Shown here in pieces: positions 37,272-44,894 of a stretch of 64,000 bases of DNA (the first letter of the stretch is position 1; the number at the start of each line of letters is the position of its first letter). Origin of the DNA: Pseudomonas viridiflava (GTDB taxonomy: Bacteria > Pseudomonadota > Gammaproteobacteria > Pseudomonadales > Pseudomonadaceae). The notes beneath the pieces were generated by a model. That model was not told where the DNA came from. It did no database searches and saw nothing but the letters and a program-made list of their open reading frames with translations. Made by a program: the position numbers and the translations under genes. The stretch is taken from positions 248,001 through 312,000 of the forward strand of contig UVIF01000023.1 of the NCBI GenBank assembly GCA_900596015.1, given 5' to 3'.

Positions 37272-37395
37272 TGTTCAAGGAATCTAGGCGCCAACGCGCC
37301 CCCTGTCAAACACCATCGGGCGGATCATCGCGGTACGGGAGGCAGCGGCAAACTGAGGTAAGCTCTGCGTCGGGATTACCGGGAGCGAGGTAGGC

Positions 37396-38415
37396 GTGTC
37401 GAATATTCGTGAAGTGGCGCGGCTGGCCGGCGTTTCCGTGGCGACGGTGTCGCGTGCATTGAAATCACCCGAACGGGTGCTGCCCGAGACGCGCGAGCGG
37501 GTCAATGCTGCGGTGGAACAGGCCGGTTACCGGCCAAACCTGATGGCTGTGCAGTTCCGTTCGCGACGCACGTTCAATCTGGTCATTCTTGTGCCACACA
37601 TTGCCAACAGCTTTTTTGCCCGTGTGATCAGCGGCGCGCAGAAAGCCGCTCAGGCGGCGGGCTATCGTGTATTGCTGTGCGACACGTTGGGCTGCGAAGC
37701 GACCGAGCGCGAATATGCCGACCTGGTGCATGCCCATCAAGCCGACGGTGTGCTGCAGCTTCGCGCCTATGATCCATTCGCCTCGACTACCGACGCAGCC
37801 GACTTGCCCCCTATCGTCAACGCCTGCGAAATCCTCACGAGCGGCCGTCATCCTACTGTCAGTCTGGATAACCATGGCGCCGCACAGACGGTAACAGAGC
37901 ACCTGCTTGCCTTGGGCCACCGACGCATCGGTTTGATCAACGGCCCCACCACCAGCCCATTGACTCATGATCGGCGTGCGGGCTATGAGGCAGCCTTGCG
38001 TGCAGCAGGCATCACACCCGACGCCAGGTTGATCTGCCCCGGTGATTTCAGCCTGAAAGCAGGCTATGACGGAGCACTGCAGTTGCTCGGCATGCCCGAA
38101 CGCCCTACTGCATTGTTCTGTGAAAGCGATGAGATGGCCATTGGCGCCTTGAAGCGCATCAAGGAAATGGGCCTGCGAGTTCCCCAGGACGTTTCGCTGG
38201 CCGGCTTCGACGATATTGAACTGGCGGCCTATTGCGACCCACCGCTGACGACCATTGCCCAGCCAGCCGAGTGCTTCGGCCAGCACGCGGTGGACATGCT
38301 GATCGGTTTGATCGAGAAGCGCACGCTTGAAGTGCGCCACGTGACGCTGCCCCACAGCCTGGTTGTTCGGCAGAGCACCGCTTGCGTGCCTGATGGTGAT
38401 ATCGCTGGCGGATGA
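37396..38415 (+). CDS. LacI family transcriptional regulator
   Basis: This 339-aa repressor has the standard N-terminal helix-turn-helix and hinge: NIREVARLAGVSVATVSRAL, then YRPNLMAVQFRSRRT. The sugar-binding domain follows, with NLVILVPHIANSFFARVI and a closing SLAGFDDIELAAYCDPPLTTI. The start is a GTG at 37396 with GAGG upstream. It is divergent from the oxidoreductase/isomerase/MFS operon and should repress it through the palindrome at 37256-37271, with a sugar as inducer. Confidence 0.94.
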   Translation: MSNIREVARLAGVSVATVSRALKSPERVLPETRERVNAAVEQAGYRPNLMAVQFRSRRTFNLVILVPHIANSFFARVISGAQKAAQAAGYRVLLCDTLGCEATEREYADLVHAHQADGVLQLRAYDPFASTTDAADLPPIVNACEILTSGRHPTVSLDNHGAAQTVTEHLLALGHRRIGLINGPTTSPLTHDRRAGYEAALRAAGITPDARLICPGDFSLKAGYDGALQLLGMPERPTALFCESDEMAIGALKRIKEMGLRVPQDVSLAGFDDIELAAYCDPPLTTIAQPAECFGQHAVDMLIGLIEKRTLEVRHVTLPHSLVVRQSTACVPDGDIAGG

Positions 38416-38436
38416 CAGCCACACGCTTTGGAATAT

Positions 38437-38562
38437 TCAACCCCCGGAAACCGGCTTCTTCTGCCGTCTGCAACGTTCCGAGCAGTAGCGGACCTCGTCC
38501 CAACAGCGCGCCCATTTCTTGCGCCAGGTGAACGGAAGACCGCAGGTGACGCAGTGTTTCAT
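38437..38562 (-). CDS. Small DUF2256 zinc-ribbon protein
   Basis: This is a 41-aa protein: [20 protein letters not shown] and then a [10 protein letters not shown] stretch. Two CxxC-like pairs and the FTWRKKW motif are diagnostic of DUF2256, a short family often encoded beside cryptochrome/photolyase genes. A four-cysteine zinc site is likely. It is divergent from the Tus homologue, and the LexA box at 38638-38653 lies 76 bp upstream of its start, so it could share that control. Function unknown. Confidence 0.85.
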   Translation of the reverse strand: MKHCVTCGLPFTWRKKWARCWDEVRYCSERCRRQKKPVSGG

Positions 38563-38637
38563 CGGTAGCTCACTTTTCTTCAAGACCCTCTCCACGGCAA
38601 CGTTCACGGATTATCTGTGTAGCCAACCAGCGAAGAG

Positions 38638-38653
38638 CTGTATAAAGATACAG
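38638..38653. promoter_or_regulatory. LexA (SOS) box, CTGT-N8-ACAG
   Basis: CTGTATAAAGATACAG fits the E. coli-type SOS box consensus (CTGTATATATATACAG) at 14 of 16 positions, with both CTGT and ACAG arms intact, and is followed by TA as in the extended consensus. A -10-like TAGAAT at 38662-38667 puts the box over the -35/spacer region of the promoter for the Tus homologue, 45 bp before its ATG. Some pseudomonads, including P. putida, have a LexA protein that reads this type of box. Repression by LexA is inferred. Confidence 0.8.
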
Positions 38654-38697
38654 TACCCAGCTAGAATAGCTCCCTTGCCCATTATCCGGACACACGC

Positions 38698-39660
38698 ATG
38701 GATCTTCATCTCAGCCAAACCAGCGCCGCCATCGCCATGGTCAACAGGCTCCAGGCCGAATTGACCGATTTGGGCGAGGTATTGCGCGCTGCAGTTGACC
38801 ACGTACGTGTCGATGCCATGTTTGGTCTGGATTTTCGGCCTGAGGACGCCGTGCGCAACGAGCCGATAGAGGTGCGTGTATTACAGGGTGACGAGGCGGT
38901 ACAGGCGGCGTTCGAGGCCTTGACCAGTATCTGGGTCAAGGTCGGTCAGCATCCGCGGGAAACATTGCGTGTGCCAGGTGCCATTGCCCTGCCCCGCACT
39001 GTCATCGAGAAGATTCTCCAGACCAACGCGACGCGTGTCGAGTTGGGCAAGTTGATCGGGGCCATCGACAAGACTAATGACCGCCGCAACGTGTGGAACC
39101 GCTTCAAGGGCAGCGGCAACGGCATCGTTCCCAAGCAGGCACTGCGGCTGACCAATGTGCTTACTGCGCCGTCGAACATCAATTTCTACTGGGATGACAC
39201 CGGCTCGTCCGGCGCCCGCAAGATAGCCGGTGATCTGCTGCAAGAGTGGCACGAACAGCTCGAGCAATACCATGACAAACAGGCGACGGTGCACCACTCC
39301 TCGGAAGCCGCTGCCGAGAACGCCCTGCTCTACGGCATCGACATGCTGGGCAAGCTCGACCCGCAGGAACAGGTTGCCATTCGCCGCCTGGTTCAGCCTC
39401 ATATCCGGGCACGGGTCAGGAACGGTGACTCGAAGGCCAAGCCCATCATCGCGCCGGTGCCTTTCGTGTATGAAACGGATATTGCCGCACCGAAGATCAA
39501 GCCGCTTTCGAGTTACGAGCCCAAAGTTGTAATCCGCAAGAACACCCGCCTGGCGTTGCTGGAGGATGAGCCCTATGTGGAGGCAATGAATCTCTATCGT
39601 TATAAAGAGAAGCATCGTGTTTATGGGCCCCTGCAAAAAAAATCGGTTGAAGAGGCCTAG
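38698..39660 (+). CDS. tus: DNA replication terminus site-binding protein, Tus homologue (Ter protein family)
   Basis: E. coli Tus binds Ter sites and stops replication forks from one direction. This 320-aa protein follows the Tus pattern along its length when compared from memory. MVNRLQAELTDLGEVL matches the LVDRLN N-terminal helix. NEPIEVRVLQGDEAVQAAFEAL is followed by RETLRVPGAIALP, like the IEV-x-LGNDAQ and VRLPGVL regions. NVWNRFKG-x9-ALRLTNVL and INFYWDD match the RFEWVHR...YRTLTVL...RFGWA block. VQPHIRARVRNGDSKAK matches the VQPIARVWYKGDQKQ region. It lies 31.5 kb from dif. A LexA box covers its promoter. The family is best known in enterics, so a Pseudomonas member is less familiar. 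Its Ter sequence cannot be assumed to equal the E. coli one. Confidence 0.85.
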   Translation: MDLHLSQTSAAIAMVNRLQAELTDLGEVLRAAVDHVRVDAMFGLDFRPEDAVRNEPIEVRVLQGDEAVQAAFEALTSIWVKVGQHPRETLRVPGAIALPRTVIEKILQTNATRVELGKLIGAIDKTNDRRNVWNRFKGSGNGIVPKQALRLTNVLTAPSNINFYWDDTGSSGARKIAGDLLQEWHEQLEQYHDKQATVHHSSEAAAENALLYGIDMLGKLDPQEQVAIRRLVQPHIRARVRNGDSKAKPIIAPVPFVYETDIAAPKIKPLSSYEPKVVIRKNTRLALLEDEPYVEAMNLYRYKEKHRVYGPLQKKSVEEA

Positions 39661-40075
39661 GCATTTGATGCGTATTGCCAATGGGCGAAGCAATTGGATA
39701 GGGCGTTGCAGGTAAATAACATCATGATATAGCTGATGCTGTAATGCGCCCTCCTTCCCAAATTTTCCACATCAGGCTAGGTCTTGTGACGTGCACCCTA
39801 CCCTACTTGGTGTTTACCAGTTGGTAATACAGGAATGGAAGACACTTTAAGCTGCGCTCTGTCATGATGTTACTTTATGGTCTAGGTCATCCAGGTATTC
39901 GCACCAGGATAGTTAGCGTCTGTTCACTGGTCGCCTTCATACAAGGCGCACGGGATAAAGCTGGGTTGCGAGCACGTCATGATGTTATTAATGGGCTTGG
40001 GACTGTTTCAGCGCGATTGCTGGCCCCTTCTGCTTCCCTTATAAAGGTGCTCTCCACTTTGATCAGGCTCTTCAA
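39661..40075. other. 415-bp stretch without a convincing gene
   Basis: No frame with coding character was found. Two short strings recur: GTCATGATGTTA at 39861-39872 and 39976-39987, and GGTATTCGCACC at 39894-39905 and again inside the next gene at 40136-40147. This hints at a decayed partial duplication of the downstream gene, but the copies are too short to be sure. Confidence 0.4.
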
Positions 40076-40390
40076 GTGTCCGCCGCCGCCCTCTCCGCTC
40101 GAGAAACCTGCCAGCTTCTTCGTGACGTCGCTCTAGGTATTCGCACCTTGCACCGTCTCGACGAAACGGATTGGGCCGTTGCCTACGGCGCAGCAATGAC
40201 TGTCGGCACCGACGGCTGGATCATCACCTTCCACAACCAAGAAAACCGACGCTTTCATTGCGAACGTTGTGAAAGCCCGGACGGCCGCACCTACCTCTTC
40301 GATTCATCCCAGCGCTACGGTACCGACCCTATCGAGCTTCTAAGTACCTGGGAGCACAACAAGCTGGCGGAAATACTCGCGGGTGTCTGA
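40076..40390 (+). CDS. Small conserved hypothetical protein, DUF7693-like
   Basis: This is a 104-aa protein from a GTG start. It contains LSARETCQLLRDVALG, DGWIITFHNQ and then CERCESPDGR, a pattern I associate with a small Pseudomonas family labelled DUF7693. One CxxC pair is present. There is no signal peptide or membrane segment. No strong ribosome site precedes the GTG, so the start is uncertain. Function unknown. It stands between the Tus homologue and the TonB-dependent receptor and has no clear operon partner. Confidence 0.7.
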   Translation: MSAAALSARETCQLLRDVALGIRTLHRLDETDWAVAYGAAMTVGTDGWIITFHNQENRRFHCERCESPDGRTYLFDSSQRYGTDPIELLSTWEHNKLAEILAGV

Positions 40391-40486
40391 AGCAAGGTTT
40401 CAATCTGCGCAACTGTCAATGCGAATCGTTTGCGGATAGAATCCGCTGCCATTTCGCTAGCCTCCCCTGCCTGGAACCATGAACCC

Positions 40487-42613
40487 ATGCGTCGCACGTT
40501 ACTTTCGCTGTGCCTGCTGCAAGCTGCCCCGGTGTCTGCCTGGGCCTCCGAACCCGTTGAAGCCAGTGGAAACCTTCAGCTCGAAGCGGTGAACATCGAG
40601 GCCGACAGTGACTATGAACGCGCGGACGGTCCGGTCACGGGTTACAAAGCCACCCGCTCGATGAGTGCGACGCGCACCGACACAGCCCTGCACGAGACCC
40701 CTCAGTCGATCAGCGTCGTGCCCCGTGACGTATTGGAAGACACCGCCTCCACTCGCTTGCAGGACGCGTTGGATTACGCAGGGGGTGTCGGCCGCGCCAA
40801 CAACTTCGGGGGTCAGGGCCTGACCACTTTCACCGTGCGCGGCTTCACCACCGGCGAGTTCTACCGCAACGGCTTTCCGATCAACCGCGGCTACCCCAAT
40901 GCCCCGGACGCCAATACCGTGGAGCGCCTGGAAGTGATCCGCGGTCCGGCGACGAGCCTGTATGGCCGTGGTGATCCGGGCGGCACTTTCAACGTCGTCA
41001 GCAAGCAGCCGCTGGCCGAGCGCAAGGTGACGATTGGCAGCCAGCTGAACGATCAGGGCATGCGCCGCGCTACGCTGGATGCCGGCGGGCCGCTCAGCGA
41101 GGATGGACGCCTGGCCTATCGGCTGAACGTGTTGGGCGAAGGCGGCGAGAGCTTTCGTGACCATGTGGAAACCGAACGCTACGACATCGCGCCCGTGCTC
41201 AGCTGGCAAGCCAGCGACACTACCAAAATCGTTTTCGAAGGCGATTTCATGCGCAACAACCATCCGCTCGATCGCGGCTTGACGCGCTACGCCACTCAAC
41301 GGGGCAGCGCTTCGCGCGACACCAATGTCTGGGAGCACGGGCGTGACAACCTGCTGCACAACGACAACGACATGGCCCAACTCAGGTTCGAGCACCGCCT
41401 CGATAATGACTGGACCCTGGCCGGCGGCATGCAGTGGCTCGACGGCAGCCTTGCGGGCAATGCGGTCGAAGCCAACGCAGCCCCGCTGGATGGCCGTACC
41501 CTGCAGCGCAACTTCAACTACCGCAAACTGGAATGGACCGACCGCGACTATCAGCTGAACCTTACCGGCCATTTCGATACCGCGGGGCTTTCCCACACCT
41601 TGCTGGCCGGCGTGGAGTATGAAAACTACGACTACCGCTCGATCATCCAGCGCTCGTCCGCGGCGACCGGTACCTACCCCATCGACCTCTACAACCCTGT
41701 GCTTGGTCAGCCACGCCCGGCCCTCACCCGCACCACCACACACGACACGGAAAACCTGAAAACCTGGGCCGCGTTCATTCAAGACCAGGTGGCCTTGACC
41801 GAGCGCTTCAAAGTGCTCGCAGGCGTGCGTCTGGAACGCTTCGAACAGGACTACGACAACCGCTTGCCAGGCTCTGTGGACTGGAACGCCGCGCAGACCT
41901 CGGCAACGCCGCGGCTGGGCTTGATCTACGACCTTACCGATACGCTGGCGCTGTACGCCAACACCGCGCGGTCGTTCAAACCCAATAGCGGTGCAACCCG
42001 CGATGGCAGCGGGTTTGACCCGGAAGAAGGTAAATCTTACGAGCTGGGCATGAAGTGGGAAGCCCTCGATCAGCAACTGAGCATCGACGGCGCCGTCTAC
42101 CACATCGTCAAGCAAAACGTGCTCACCCGTGATCCGGTCGACCCGACCTACAGCGTCGCGGCCGGCGAAGTCACCAGCCGTGGCCTGGACATCACCATCG
42201 CCGGCAACCTCACGCCACAATGGCGGATGATAGGTGGCTACGCCTACGTCGATGCGCGGGTGACCGACGACAACAACCTGCCCAACGGCACCCGCCTTGC
42301 CAACATTCCGCGCAACAGTTTCAGCCTGCTCAACACCTACGAGTTCCAGGACGGCGCAGCCAAAGGCCTGGGCCTGGGCGTAGGTTTGAAATACATCGAC
42401 GACCGCGCCGGACAGACCGCAGCCCAGACCTACACCATGGACCGCTACAGCGTGGTCGATCTGTTGAGTTTCTATCAGGTGAACGATCACGTTCGCCTGA
42501 ACCTGGAACTGCAGAATGTGTTCAACAAGGGCTACGACGAAGGCGCGTTCAACACGTACGCGTATCCAGGCGCACCGCGTACGGTTCAGGCGGGCGTGGC
42601 GTATACGTTTTGA
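40487..42613 (+). CDS. TonB-dependent siderophore receptor
   Basis: This is an outer-membrane 22-stranded barrel that imports a ferric siderophore using TonB energy. A signal peptide (LLSLCLLQAAPVSAWA) is followed directly by the plug domain: ETPQSISVVPRDVLEDT, VRGFTTGEFYRNGFPINRG and VERLEVIRGPATSLYGRGDPGG. The barrel ends in YTF with the terminal Phe needed for outer-membrane assembly. There is no N-terminal STN signalling domain, and no sigma/anti-sigma pair is nearby. It therefore does not belong to the surface-signalling type. It has 708 aa from the ATG at 40487. A clear Fur box was not found in the 96 bp upstream. Confidence 0.93.
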   Translation: MRRTLLSLCLLQAAPVSAWASEPVEASGNLQLEAVNIEADSDYERADGPVTGYKATRSMSATRTDTALHETPQSISVVPRDVLEDTASTRLQDALDYAGGVGRANNFGGQGLTTFTVRGFTTGEFYRNGFPINRGYPNAPDANTVERLEVIRGPATSLYGRGDPGGTFNVVSKQPLAERKVTIGSQLNDQGMRRATLDAGGPLSEDGRLAYRLNVLGEGGESFRDHVETERYDIAPVLSWQASDTTKIVFEGDFMRNNHPLDRGLTRYATQRGSASRDTNVWEHGRDNLLHNDNDMAQLRFEHRLDNDWTLAGGMQWLDGSLAGNAVEANAAPLDGRTLQRNFNYRKLEWTDRDYQLNLTGHFDTAGLSHTLLAGVEYENYDYRSIIQRSSAATGTYPIDLYNPVLGQPRPALTRTTTHDTENLKTWAAFIQDQVALTERFKVLAGVRLERFEQDYDNRLPGSVDWNAAQTSATPRLGLIYDLTDTLALYANTARSFKPNSGATRDGSGFDPEEGKSYELGMKWEALDQQLSIDGAVYHIVKQNVLTRDPVDPTYSVAAGEVTSRGLDITIAGNLTPQWRMIGGYAYVDARVTDDNNLPNGTRLANIPRNSFSLLNTYEFQDGAAKGLGLGVGLKYIDDRAGQTAAQTYTMDRYSVVDLLSFYQVNDHVRLNLELQNVFNKGYDEGAFNTYAYPGAPRTVQAGVAYTF

Positions 42614-42910
42614 GGCACTGCACGCCGCTGTCGATCCGGAACCTGGCAAGCGTGCGGCAGTGATACTCGGCGACGGCGGGCCGGGTACTGTTCGCTTGTG
42701 GCCCCAGAGCAGCATGGGCCGAGGGCAAAAAAGTATCGGGGCGGTGTATCTGGCGGGCTATCGACCCGGACATTGTCCAGAGTAAGGTTGCTCTTACCGA
42801 CCTGTAGATCAAACCATGAGTGCGCGATACAGGCCTATAGCCCGCCGCAGTTTTCGAGCCCGTGGAATCTACAGGTGATTCGGGCCACGAAGCCCCTCAG
42901 AGGAGAACGG

Positions 42911-43813
42911 ATGAACATGCAGTTGCCCACGGTTGTCGTGTTCGGTGAAGCACTCACCGATCTGGTCCAGACCACGCCCGGTCGCTGGCAAGGCTATCCG
43001 GGAGGCGCGCCGTGGAACGTGGCGCGGGCCATGAGCCGCCTCGGGGTGCCGACGGCGTTCGCGGGGTCGATCAGTACCGACTCACTGGGCGATGAGCTCT
43101 ACCGACAGTCCGAAGCTGCCGGGCTGGACCTGCGCTACCTGCAGCGCGTCGAGGCCGATCCACTGGTGGCGATCGTGCCTTCCAGCCACCCTCCCCGTTA
43201 TTTTTTCGCCGGTGAGGCGGATTTGCATTTCGATGTGCAGCTGCTGCCCTCGGGGTGGCTGGCGGCTGCGCGATTGTGTCATTTCAGCTGCATCAGCCTG
43301 GCCCGGCAGCCGTTGGGTGACAGGCTGGTCGAGGTGGCGCGGGAGGCGAAGCGGCATGGCAAACTGATCAGCTATGACCCCAACTGGCGCAACCTGATGG
43401 ATGCTCGATACCGCGAGGTGACGTTCCCCGCCATGGTCGCACTGGCGGACATCATCAAGCTGTCCGATGAGGATCTGCGGCAGATCTATCCTGGCTTGAG
43501 CGAAGAGCAGGCCTTGCAGCAGTTGCGCGAGATGAATGAAGGGGCACAGGTTCTGTTCACCCGTGGGGCGCAGGGAATGGTGTTGTTTACGCTTGAGGGC
43601 AAGGTCGAACAGGCGGCAATCGCCGTCAAAGTAGCCGACACCGTTGGCGCCGGCGACGCGAGCATGGCCGGCTGGCTGGCGTCGAGCCTGCTGGGTATCG
43701 AATCTCCCCAAGCACGGCTGGCGTTTTCTGCAGCCTGCGCATCGGTGTCCTGCGCGAATGCCGGGGCCTATGCGCCAAGCCGCGAAGAAGTTGAGCAGCT
43801 GCTGTCGCGCTGA
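42911..43813 (+). CDS. PfkB family carbohydrate kinase (fructokinase-like)
   Basis: This is a cytoplasmic ATP-dependent sugar kinase, 300 aa. VVVFGEALTDLV and YPGGAPWNVARAMSRLG form the N-terminal PfkB pattern with the substrate-binding GG. VADTVGAGDASMAGWLAS near residue 245 is the second signature containing the catalytic Asp. LISYDPNWR is typical of fructokinases. The ATG has GGAG 6 bases upstream. It is monocistronic and is followed by a REP array. No sugar transporter is adjacent. Confidence 0.92.
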   Translation: MNMQLPTVVVFGEALTDLVQTTPGRWQGYPGGAPWNVARAMSRLGVPTAFAGSISTDSLGDELYRQSEAAGLDLRYLQRVEADPLVAIVPSSHPPRYFFAGEADLHFDVQLLPSGWLAAARLCHFSCISLARQPLGDRLVEVAREAKRHGKLISYDPNWRNLMDARYREVTFPAMVALADIIKLSDEDLRQIYPGLSEEQALQQLREMNEGAQVLFTRGAQGMVLFTLEGKVEQAAIAVKVADTVGAGDASMAGWLASSLLGIESPQARLAFSAACASVSCANAGAYAPSREEVEQLLSR

Positions 43814-43844
43814 AGCGGTGGGTCAGGTAGACCGCGGTGCGCGC

Positions 43845-44124
43845 TTCGCGGCCGATGACCGCTCCTACAGGAGGGCAGCGTGGTGTGTCAGGGAAACTGC
43901 GCTGCGCCATTCGCGGCCGACGACCGCTCCTACAGGAGGGCGGCTTGGTGTGTCAGGGAAACTGCGCTGCGCCATTCGCGGCCGATGACCGCTCCTACAG
44001 GAGGGCGGCGTGATGTGTCAGGGAAACTGCGCTGCGCCATTCGCGGTCACGGACCGCTCCTACAGAAGGCATGCCCACTGGGGACATGCGCGGTGTGCAT
44101 GTAGGAGCGGTCCGTGGCCGCGAA
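43845..44124 (+). repeat. REP array: four direct copies on a 65-bp period plus one inverted copy
   Basis: REP units beginning TTCGCGG and ending CGCTCCTACAG start at 43845, 43910, 43975 and 44040, exactly 65 bp apart. The spacers are nearly identical (AGGGCGG... then GTGTCAGGGAAACTGCGCTG). An inverted unit at 44100-44124 pairs with the last direct one (44040-44064) with a single mismatch and forms a 25-bp stem. This is a Pseudomonas-type REP cluster in the gap between convergent genes. It may also act as a transcription terminator or gyrase/IHF-type target. Confidence 0.95.
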
Positions 44125-44141
44125 AAGGACGGCGCGGTGTA

Positions 44142-44534
44142 TCAGGCTGAAGGCGCTGGAAGGTAGTCGGATATCTCGACGAGGTTCAGGTCCGGATCGC
44201 GGACGTACACCGAGCGAATGGGGCCGGTGGCACTGGTGCGCTTGACCGGCCCTTCGAGGATGGGCCAAAGGTGACACTCAAGGCGTTCGATCACCTGCTC
44301 AAGGCTGCAACTGGCGATGAAACACAAGTCCAGTGCGCCGGGCACAGGCAAGTGCGCCTTGGGCTCGAACTCATGCCCCCGCACGTGCACATTGATTTTT
44401 TGATGGCCGAAGCGAAACGCCACACGCCCTTCCCCAAAGCTTTCCAGTTGCATGCCCAGCACGTCGATGTAGAAACCCTTGCAGGCCTCCAGATCAATGG
44501 TGGTGAGGACAATGTGGTCAAGGTGATCGATCAT
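44142..44534 (-). CDS. VOC family (glyoxalase/bleomycin resistance) protein
   Basis: This 130-aa protein has one vicinal-oxygen-chelate unit pair: LDHIVLTTIDLEACKGFYID with the first metal His, and YVRDPDLNLVEIS with the final Glu. FRFGHQKINVHVRG lies between. It resembles the small VOC proteins sometimes called virulence-associated. Its start overlaps the end of the truncated haloacid dehalogenase gene (ATGA), so translation is coupled. Function unknown. Confidence 0.9.
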   Translation of the reverse strand: MIDHLDHIVLTTIDLEACKGFYIDVLGMQLESFGEGRVAFRFGHQKINVHVRGHEFEPKAHLPVPGALDLCFIASCSLEQVIERLECHLWPILEGPVKRTSATGPIRSVYVRDPDLNLVEISDYLPAPSA

Positions 44535-44773
44535 CCGAGGTTTTCGCGATTGAGCACATCCAGCGTTACGTATTCACGTTGACCCGACCTGATGGTTTCC
44601 ATCGAAGGCTGATAGCACCCGCGCCAGTCGCTGGCGAACTGCAATGGATCAACCTGCACTGCATGCCTGGCCAGAAACGGCTCGGCGATGCGCGCAACGC
44701 TGGTACGCCAATCGACAACCGTGCCGAACACGTCGAACCCCAGGAAACTCACTCGCTCCAATGCATGACTCAC
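44531..44773 (-). CDS. Truncated haloacid dehalogenase (HAD) N-terminal fragment
   Basis: Only 80 residues are present, against 220-240 in the family. The N-terminus is typical: LERVSFLGFDVFGTVVDWR with the nucleophile Asp, then the start of the cap domain with QFASDWRGCYQPSM and VTLDVLNRENL. The rest of the cap and the core motifs II-IV are missing. The GTG start at 44773 has AGGAG 7 bases upstream. The stop overlaps the VOC start by 4 bp. Intact translation signals and tidy coupling mean the fragment is probably still translated, but it cannot be an active dehalogenase. It could be classed as a pseudogene. Confidence 0.75.
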   Translation of the reverse strand: MSHALERVSFLGFDVFGTVVDWRTSVARIAEPFLARHAVQVDPLQFASDWRGCYQPSMETIRSGQREYVTLDVLNRENLG

Positions 44774-44894
44774 GGCTTTTCTCCTGCGCGAGCGCAGAGG
44801 ACATCCCTGCACTCGATGTCTACGAATAGACCATCGCCCACCACAGCCGTTTAATCGACGTTCACCGTCGGCGCGGTGAACGCCCCTGGGCGCC

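Noticed and set aside
40391..40486. Fur box upstream of the TonB-dependent receptor
   Set aside because: A weak AATGCGAATCGTTTGC stretch is present but too far from the 19-bp consensus.
43845..44124. CRISPR array
   Set aside because: The period is regular, but both repeats and spacers are nearly identical and the units are putida-type REP elements; no cas genes are present.
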